Of a stretch of DNA of 19,852 bases, positions 15,560 through 19,852 are shown in pieces. Where the stretch lies: assembly GCA_040752275.1 (NCBI GenBank), contig JBFMFH010000041.1:1-19852 (forward strand), written 5' to 3'. The notes under the pieces are model-generated. The model was not told the DNA's origin. It saw only the letters and a program-made list of their open reading frames with translations, and searched no databases. A program made the translations under genes and the position numbers. Numbering within the stretch: position 1 is the first letter of the stretch; the number at the start of each line of letters is the position of its first letter. Source of the stretch: JBFMFH01 sp040752275 (GTDB taxonomy: Bacteria > Acidobacteriota > Vicinamibacteria > Vicinamibacterales > JAKQTR01).

Positions 15560-16714
15560 ATGCGAGGGTCCAGTTGGTATTCCATGGTCGTCGTGGCCTC
15601 GGCAACGGTGCTCGCGGGCTGCGAGGCGTTGAAGAGCAGCAACCCCACCAGCCCCTCGGTGGCGGGCCCGATTCCGGGCGTGAACATCACGGCTCCCGTT
15701 CTCCTGGAGCCGGGGGCCGGAGCGCGGATCCGCGCTCAGGACCAGCCCATCACCCTGCTCATCGAGAATGCCTCGACCAACGGCGAGCGGCCGATCTCGC
15801 TGACCTTCGAGATTGCCACCGACGCGGACTTCAACAACCGGGTCTTTACCCGCGAAGGCGTCCCGCCGGGATCTGGTGGGCGGACGAGCCTCCGACTCCC
15901 CGACGCGCTGGCCGCCGACCGAACCTACTATTGGCGGTCCCGGGCGCTGGATGGTGCCAATACGGGGCCGTTCTCATCCCCGTTGAACTTCCAGGTCTAC
16001 ACCCCGGTTGAACTCGAGACGCCGATGCCGCTGGCGCCGGTCGGCGATGTCCGGCTGTCCAGCAGGCGCCCGGAGTTCGCCGTCAGGAACGCGACGCGGA
16101 GTGGACCAGTCGGTCAGATCTCGTACGTTTTTGAAATCGCGGAGGACGAGGCCTTCACCGTCGTCGAGGCCGTGGTCACCGTGGCCGAGCAGACGATTGA
16201 GACCAGATTCACCATTGCGCAGGAACTCAAGATCGACCGCCGGTACTTCTGGCGCGTGCGCGCGTACGACCCGTCGGTGACGACTCCATGGTCGGCGACG
16301 CAGGCGTTCCGGACGCCCGAACCGGCCCCGACGCCTGCGCCGAGTCCCGCGCCGCCATCCGGAGGGTGGCCGACCAGCGGTCCGGAGGTCGCGGCGTGGG
16401 TCGAAAGCCGCTACCCGGAGCGCCTCGCCGGCGGCATCAGCCTGGATGAACGGAACGCGAACATGGAGTTCCTTCGGGACAGGATGCTCGAGGCAGGCAT
16501 CTGCGGAGGGCTCGATCTGGCGCTCAACTTGAAGCGCGGGGGACCGGAACTGAGCCTCGACTTCATCGCCTACAACAAGGGCGGGACCTGGTGGGGCGTC
16601 GACATCGGCGCCGGGTCCAAGAACACCGCCGAGCGACTTCACCTCCAGTGGGCCGAGTACCCGCCCAGCGTCGGCGTGTATCCAACGCCCTTCCCGCCGC
16701 CTAACTGCAAGTGA
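15560..16714 (+). CDS. Lipoprotein with two Fn3-like domains and unknown C-terminal domain
   Basis: 384-residue predicted lipoprotein. A type II signal peptide is visible: a short basic start (MRGSS), a hydrophobic core (WYSMVVVASATV) and the lipobox VLAGC with Cys21. Two beta-sandwich, Fn3-like repeats follow, about residues 43-150 and 152-252. They share the pattern of an FEIA.D..F strand (FEIATDADFNN, FEIAEDEAFTV) and a YYWR/YFWR.RA.D strand. A Pro/Ala linker (PEPAPTPAPSPAPPSGG) leads to a 110-residue C-terminal domain with WVESRYPERLAGG, ICGGLDLALNLKRG and TWWGVDIGAG that I cannot assign. ATG 15560 has AAGGGAG 8 nt upstream and is preferred to GTG 15551. Likely surface or periplasmic and possibly glycan-binding (inference). 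A sigma54 promoter precedes it and a hairpin terminator follows it. Confidence 0.87.
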   Translation: MRGSSWYSMVVVASATVLAGCEALKSSNPTSPSVAGPIPGVNITAPVLLEPGAGARIRAQDQPITLLIENASTNGERPISLTFEIATDADFNNRVFTREGVPPGSGGRTSLRLPDALAADRTYYWRSRALDGANTGPFSSPLNFQVYTPVELETPMPLAPVGDVRLSSRRPEFAVRNATRSGPVGQISYVFEIAEDEAFTVVEAVVTVAEQTIETRFTIAQELKIDRRYFWRVRAYDPSVTTPWSATQAFRTPEPAPTPAPSPAPPSGGWPTSGPEVAAWVESRYPERLAGGISLDERNANMEFLRDRMLEAGICGGLDLALNLKRGGPELSLDFIAYNKGGTWWGVDIGAGSKNTAERLHLQWAEYPPSVGVYPTPFPPPNCK

Positions 16715-16720
16715 CCCCAC

Positions 16721-16750
16721 GCGCCCCGGAGGCTGTGGCCTCCGGGGCGC
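16721..16750 (+). terminator. Strong hairpin terminator after the lipoprotein gene
   Basis: A perfect 13-bp inverted repeat, GCGCCCCGGAGGC (16721-16733) and its complement (16738-16750), encloses a TGTG loop and starts 6 nt after the stop codon. No T tract follows, so it is either a non-canonical intrinsic terminator or a 3-prime stabilising hairpin. Confidence 0.65.
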
Positions 16751-16804
16751 CGCTCTGCTGCTTGCGGGACCGCGCCGGCGTGTGGAGCGGTGCGGACCCC
16801 GTCG

Positions 16805-16833
16805 TTGACCCACCGGATGGACCGGGGTACGAT
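16805..16833 (+). promoter_or_regulatory. Sigma70-like promoter for the radical SAM gene
   Basis: TTGACC (16805-16810) and TACGAT (16828-16833) are spaced by 17 nt, matching consensus at 5/6 and 4/6. It predicts a start near 16840 and a leader of about 43 nt. The same TACGAT hexamer serves the promoter at 14393-14398. Confidence 0.5.
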
Positions 16834-16882
16834 GCGTTGAGATCTGTCCGATGCCGCGTCGGGCAGCGAGTCCCCACTGTCG

Positions 16883-18043
16883 ATGTCGAAGCGCACCTTC
16901 ACCGCTCGCTACCTGACCAAGATTGCGGCCGGCATCCCGCGCGACCTGGTCAACACCTTCGTGGCCGCGAGAATCAAGCCGATCCGGCCGACCGTGCTCA
17001 TCTACAACTGCACGTTCGTCTGCGATGCGCGCTGCGAGATGTGCAACAACTGGAAGCGGGGCAACCGCAAGGAGGACATGACCCTCGAAGAAGTCGACCG
17101 CGTGATGAACGACCCGTTCTGGGGAGCCATCGAGAACCTCAACGTATCAGGAGGCGAGCCCACGACCCGCAACGATCTGCCGGAACTCGTGGAACTGCTC
17201 GTCCAGCGCCTGCCGAGGGTTCGCAAGGTCGGGATCAACACGACGGGTCTGACTCCGCATCGGGCCATCCCGCAGATGACACGAATCGTCGAGTTCTGCG
17301 CGGAACGACGCCTGCCCCTCAGCGTGCGCGTGTCGCTGGACGGCATCGGCGACATTCACGACCAGGTCCGCCAGGTGAAGCGCGGGTTCGACAAGGCCCG
17401 CCAGACGATCGACGCGCTCACCTCGCTCGCACGAACGCACGAGAACCTCCAGTTCGGGATTGCGGCGACGATCTTCGCAACGAACATGGAGGATGCGCGC
17501 AACATCCTGGCCTGGTGCCGCGAGCGCGAACTCGACATCGTGTTCAACATGCTCCGATTCACCGACAACATGCTCGGGAACAAGGACCTCGAAAGCCGGA
17601 TTCGGCTGAAGACCCAGGAAGAGGAGTTCATGCGCCAGTTCTTCCTGGAGCAGGTGGCCGAGGAGTCGGTGCTGAGTGGGCAGGCCTTCCAGTACCTGCA
17701 CTACGCCGACATGATTGCCAACGGCTACATCCGTACGATGCCGTGCCCGTTCCAGTCCCAGGGGTTGCTGCTCAATCCCGACGGAGCGCTCTACTACTGT
17801 GAAAACTCGGAGCCTCTGGGCAACGTGTTGGACACGGCGGCCGGCGCGCTGTATTTCGACGCGGCGCACCTTGCCGACCGCGCGGCCTTCGCGGACACCA
17901 TCTGCAAGAACTGCCTGAGCCCTTGCCAGGTGAACGTCGGCGCGATGAAGCAGTTCGTGCCGTACGCGAAGTTCCTCATGCGCGCCTACCGCGTCAAGTG
18001 GGACCCGGCGCGACACATCCAGACGGTGCCGTCGCCCCAGTGA
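16883..18043 (+). CDS. Radical SAM protein with SPASM-like C-terminal cysteines
   Basis: 386-residue radical SAM enzyme. The [4Fe-4S]/SAM motif CX3CX2C is CDARCEMC (Cys47, 51, 54), followed by the glycine-rich SAM-binding motif NVSGGEPTTR (about 90-99) and SLDGIGDIHDQVR (about 151-163). The C-terminal part holds auxiliary-cluster cysteines: MPCPFQSQGLLLNPDGALYYCENSEPLGNV, then CKNCLSPCQVN, as in SPASM/twitch proteins. Many SPASM enzymes modify peptides, but others act on sugars, lipids or cofactors; no small precursor peptide was found next to it. ATG 16883 is the first start and the family N-terminus is complete. The stop overlaps the next gene as GTGA, so the pair is translationally coupled. 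Substrate is unknown. Confidence 0.92.
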   Translation: MSKRTFTARYLTKIAAGIPRDLVNTFVAARIKPIRPTVLIYNCTFVCDARCEMCNNWKRGNRKEDMTLEEVDRVMNDPFWGAIENLNVSGGEPTTRNDLPELVELLVQRLPRVRKVGINTTGLTPHRAIPQMTRIVEFCAERRLPLSVRVSLDGIGDIHDQVRQVKRGFDKARQTIDALTSLARTHENLQFGIAATIFATNMEDARNILAWCRERELDIVFNMLRFTDNMLGNKDLESRIRLKTQEEEFMRQFFLEQVAEESVLSGQAFQYLHYADMIANGYIRTMPCPFQSQGLLLNPDGALYYCENSEPLGNVLDTAAGALYFDAAHLADRAAFADTICKNCLSPCQVNVGAMKQFVPYAKFLMRAYRVKWDPARHIQTVPSPQ

Positions 18044-19038
18044 CCTGGCCCCGCGCCGGACGTCTCGCCAGGCTCCTGTTCGCCGTTGCCCTCACTGCCC
18101 TGCTCTTCTGGAGAAGCGATCCGGCCGAGGTGACGCGGGCCGCCGCAAGCGCGCGCCCCGCCCCGTTGCTGGGCGCACTCGTCCTGATGTCCGTCGACCG
18201 GGCCCTGATGGCGGGCCGGTGGGTGATGCTCCTGCGGCCGTTCCGAGGGGCGGGGGCCCCCCCGATAGTCGCGGTCATCCGGATCTTCTTCGTCAGCACC
18301 TTCGTCGGGACCTTCCTGCCCAGCGTGGGCGGCGATGCCGTCAGGGCCTACGCCTTGGCGCGGCAGGGGGTCGCGGGCCCGGTGGCCCTGGCGTCGGTGT
18401 TGATGGACCGGGTGCTCGGGGTGTTGTCGATGGTCGTGATGGCCACGGCGGGACTCGTCGTGGTCAGGCAGCTGGCTTCGAGCCCGGCAGTATTGGTGGC
18501 CTTGGTGGGCACCGTTGCCGGTTGCGGTCTGGCCGTCGCGGTCGTCTTCAGCAGCCGTGCCGAGGCGACAGCCCGCCGGGTCGCCTCACTGATTCCGGGT
18601 CCGTGGGCCCCGGTCCTCCGGGGTCTCGGGCGGCTGTGGACGGCCATGCAGACCTACTCGACGAGGCGCGTCGAGTTGCTCATTGTCCTGGCGGCTTCCC
18701 TGGCCGTCCAGACGCTCAGGGTGCTCCAGGCCTACCTCTTGGGGGCGTCGCTCGGCGTGGAGCAGCCGTTGATGGTCTACTTTGCGTTCGTCCCGTTGAT
18801 CCTGCTCGTCATGCAACTGCCAATCACGGTGAGCGGGCTGGGGACCAGTCAGGCCGCGTTCGTGTGGTGTTTCGGCCAGGTCAGCGTTCCCGATGCCACG
18901 GCCTTCGCGTTGTCGATTCTCTTCGTCGCCCTGGGGCCCATCGGTAACCTGCCCGGCGGCCTGCTCTACACGAGTGGCGGCCTGCACGGCAGTTCGCAGA
19001 CACCTTCGCCGCCGGGAGCCACGCCGGCCGGCTCATGA
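18040..19038 (+). CDS. UPF0104/LPG-synthase-TM family membrane protein coupled to radical SAM gene
   Basis: 332-residue polytopic membrane protein with about eight hydrophobic helices. It shares motifs with the protein at 14420-15460: VGTFLPSVGGDAVRAY, VLMDRVLGVLSM and PITVSGLGTSQAAFVWCFGQ. GTG 18040 was chosen because it overlaps the radical SAM stop by 4 bp and opens with MTWPRAGRLARLLFAVALTALLFW, a normal first helix; the frame upstream to 17923 is a shadow. The C-terminal tail is short and Pro/Ser-rich. Its tight coupling suggests that it and the radical SAM enzyme act on one membrane-linked substrate (inference). It could be a flippase-like or lipid-transfer protein; biochemical function in this family is mostly undefined. 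Confidence 0.88.
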   Translation: MTWPRAGRLARLLFAVALTALLFWRSDPAEVTRAAASARPAPLLGALVLMSVDRALMAGRWVMLLRPFRGAGAPPIVAVIRIFFVSTFVGTFLPSVGGDAVRAYALARQGVAGPVALASVLMDRVLGVLSMVVMATAGLVVVRQLASSPAVLVALVGTVAGCGLAVAVVFSSRAEATARRVASLIPGPWAPVLRGLGRLWTAMQTYSTRRVELLIVLAASLAVQTLRVLQAYLLGASLGVEQPLMVYFAFVPLILLVMQLPITVSGLGTSQAAFVWCFGQVSVPDATAFALSILFVALGPIGNLPGGLLYTSGGLHGSSQTPSPPGATPAGS

Positions 19039-19087
19039 CGCTCTGAGCGCCGGGAGGAAGCGGGGCAACGCTAACACTGCGATCGAG

Positions 19088-19169
19088 CGAGGCGGAGCCT
19101 CCCGCACGTGCTCGGCGGTCCGAGGCGGAGCCGCCTCCACATGCCTCGGTGGTCTGAGGCGGAGCCTCG
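19088..19169. repeat. Tandem 33/34-bp hairpin repeat, about 2.5 copies
   Basis: Unit 1 occupies 19088-19120 (33 nt), unit 2 19121-19154 (34 nt) and a partial unit 3 19155-19169, all opening with (C/T)GAGGCGGAGCC. Each junction forms a hairpin: CTCGG-CGGT-CCGAG at the first and CCTCGG-TGGT-CTGAGG at the second, where a G-T wobble keeps pairing. GAGGC-GGA-GCCTC hairpins are also possible in units 1 and 3. The array fills the gap between convergent genes and ends at the DUF5989 stop codon, so a bidirectional terminator role is plausible. Confidence 0.75.
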
Positions 19170-19328
19170 CTAGAACAACGCGTAGATGAACGGGGCCGCC
19201 GCCGACCCGTGACTCGCCACGATGACCAGCGCGAGCAGCAGGAGGAAGAGCACGATCGGGCTGAGCCACCACTTCTTTCGGGTCATCAAGAAGCCGACGA
19301 CCATTCCGAGTTTCTTGAATGCGGCCAT
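19170..19328 (-). CDS. DUF5989 small membrane protein
   Basis: 52-residue protein: MAAFKKLGMVVGFLMTRKKWW, one transmembrane helix (LSPIVLFLLLLALVIVA) and the tail HGSAAAPFIYALF. The RKKWWLSPI segment before the helix and the APFIYxLF ending are the hallmarks of DUF5989, as I know the family. ATG 19328 has GAGGAA 8 nt upstream; the longer frame to 19409 overlaps the next gene and is not needed. It starts 37 nt after the SxtJ-type stop. These small proteins commonly accompany SxtJ-like proteins and carbamoyltransferases. Molecular role is unknown. Confidence 0.87.
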   Translation of the reverse strand: MAAFKKLGMVVGFLMTRKKWWLSPIVLFLLLLALVIVASHGSAAAPFIYALF

Positions 19329-19365
19329 GAGGGATTCCTCGTCCACGTCTGTGTGGCGTTGTGCG

Positions 19366-19767
19366 TCAATACGGCTTGTCGGGCCGAGCGTACGGCGGGT
19401 CGGCCTCAACTGGCTCCCAGTACGACGCAGCGCTGGCGTCGGGCTCCGTCGTGACGGGCCGCTTCCCGAACACCCGCGAGAGCAGTCCGATGGGCGTGAT
19501 CAGGAGATAGAAGGTCGACACCAGAAGGACGTGCGTCATCACGACCGCCAGCAGGTTCGCCAGCTTCATCCAGAGGCGTTCGGGCAGGGCGAGCAGGCGC
19601 GGGGCGAAGAGGCCCAGCACGACCACGAGGCCGGCCACTCCGGCGGGGATCGTCCAGGCCGGCCGGCCGCGCCACGCGAGCCACACCGCGAGCGCCGCCA
19701 GTGGCACCGCGATCACGACGGCAAACGTCCTCAGTTCCCGGTTGGTCTTGGCGTGCACCGGCGCCAC
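19366..19767 (-). CDS. SxtJ-family membrane protein
   Basis: 133-residue membrane protein with about three hydrophobic helices (residues about 13-32, 38-56 and 70-97). It has the family-type segment ERLWMKLANLLAVVMTHVLLVSTFYLLITPIGLLSRVFGK and a hydrophilic tail ASYWEPVEADPPYARPDKPY. Members are named for saxitoxin-cluster sxtJ, but most occur in glycan clusters next to a carbamoyltransferase and DUF5989, so toxin synthesis is not implied. GTG 19767 has a strong AGGAGG (19778-19773) 5 nt upstream. It is upstream of and probably co-transcribed with the DUF5989 gene. Any carbamoyltransferase partner would lie past the right edge. Confidence 0.87.
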   Translation of the reverse strand: MAPVHAKTNRELRTFAVVIAVPLAALAVWLAWRGRPAWTIPAGVAGLVVVLGLFAPRLLALPERLWMKLANLLAVVMTHVLLVSTFYLLITPIGLLSRVFGKRPVTTEPDASAASYWEPVEADPPYARPDKPY

Positions 19768-19778
19768 CCTTCCCTCCT

Positions 19779-19799
19779 GGTTCCAAGTGCCCTGGAACC
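19779..19799 (-). promoter_or_regulatory. Hairpin abutting the SxtJ ribosome binding site
   Basis: GGTTCCA (19779-19785) pairs with TGGAACC (19793-19799) across a 7-nt loop. On the minus-strand mRNA it ends immediately before the AGGAGG Shine-Dalgarno at 19778-19773. It could modulate access to the site, or simply terminate the upstream gene. Only half of this hairpin is present in the left-end copy of the 67-nt repeat. Confidence 0.4.
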
Positions 19800-19852
19800 G
19801 TGATGCCTTGCAGAAGTCCCGGAGCGCGGCGCCCGGCTGGCAAGGCGCGACG
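19786..19852 (-). repeat. 67-nt inverted repeat, right copy
   Basis: Exact reverse complement of positions 35-101; it runs to the last base of the window, so its true outer boundary is unknown. It sits upstream of the SxtJ gene. All three minus-strand frames are open through it, so I cannot exclude that it includes the end of an upstream gene. Confidence 0.9.

Noticed and set aside
16715..16882. Possible precursor peptide gene for the radical SAM enzyme
   Set aside because: The gap holds a terminator and a promoter; no short frame with a ribosome binding site and peptide-like leader was found.

Overview
The window is about 19.9 kb of high-GC bacterial DNA, densely packed with genes, many of which overlap by 4 to 16 bases (GTGA or ATGA stop/start junctions). 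No rRNA, tRNA, CRISPR array, transposase or phage gene was seen. GTG starts are common. The gene mix points to an environmental bacterium with an outer membrane. Acidobacteriota, perhaps the Vicinamibacteria, fit the style, but this is an impression from gene style and not a phylogenetic result.

Layout, left to right. (1) 100-3243, minus strand: a three-gene unit transcribed as methyltransferase, dapF-like epimerase, DASS/SLC13 anion transporter. (2) 3378-5036, plus strand: a lone FAD-dependent glycerol-3-phosphate dehydrogenase, divergent from unit 1 and followed by an 11-bp tandem repeat. (3) 5152-14262, minus strand: a nine-gene run transcribed as GT4 glycosyltransferase, methyltransferase, NAD-dependent sugar epimerase/reductase, left-handed beta-helix acyltransferase, GT4, polytopic GT-C-like membrane protein, GT4, ttcA, dtd. 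This looks like a cell-surface glycan or glycolipid assembly operon with two tRNA housekeeping genes at its tail. A good sigma70-like promoter lies upstream of it. (4) 14420-19038, plus strand: a UPF0104/LPG-synthase-TM-type membrane protein, a lipoprotein with two Fn3-like domains behind a near-consensus sigma54 promoter, then a radical SAM/SPASM protein translationally coupled to a second UPF0104-type membrane protein. (5) 19170-19767, minus strand: a DUF5989 small membrane protein and an SxtJ-type membrane protein. In other genomes this pair usually sits next to a carbamoyltransferase, which would lie beyond the right edge.

Blocks 3 to 5 can be read together as a polysaccharide or glycolipid locus: sugar transfer, O- or N-acylation, methylation, membrane-embedded transfer, and membrane proteins of a family tied to lipid-linked substrates. 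The glycan cannot be named from sequence.

The most notable oddities are: a DapF homologue in which both catalytic cysteines are serines; a 67-nt sequence near the left end that reappears as its exact reverse complement at the extreme right end; a perfect-period 11-bp tandem repeat starting in the glpD stop codon; a hairpin-forming 33/34-bp repeat between convergent genes; and the sigma54-type promoter upstream of the lipoprotein.
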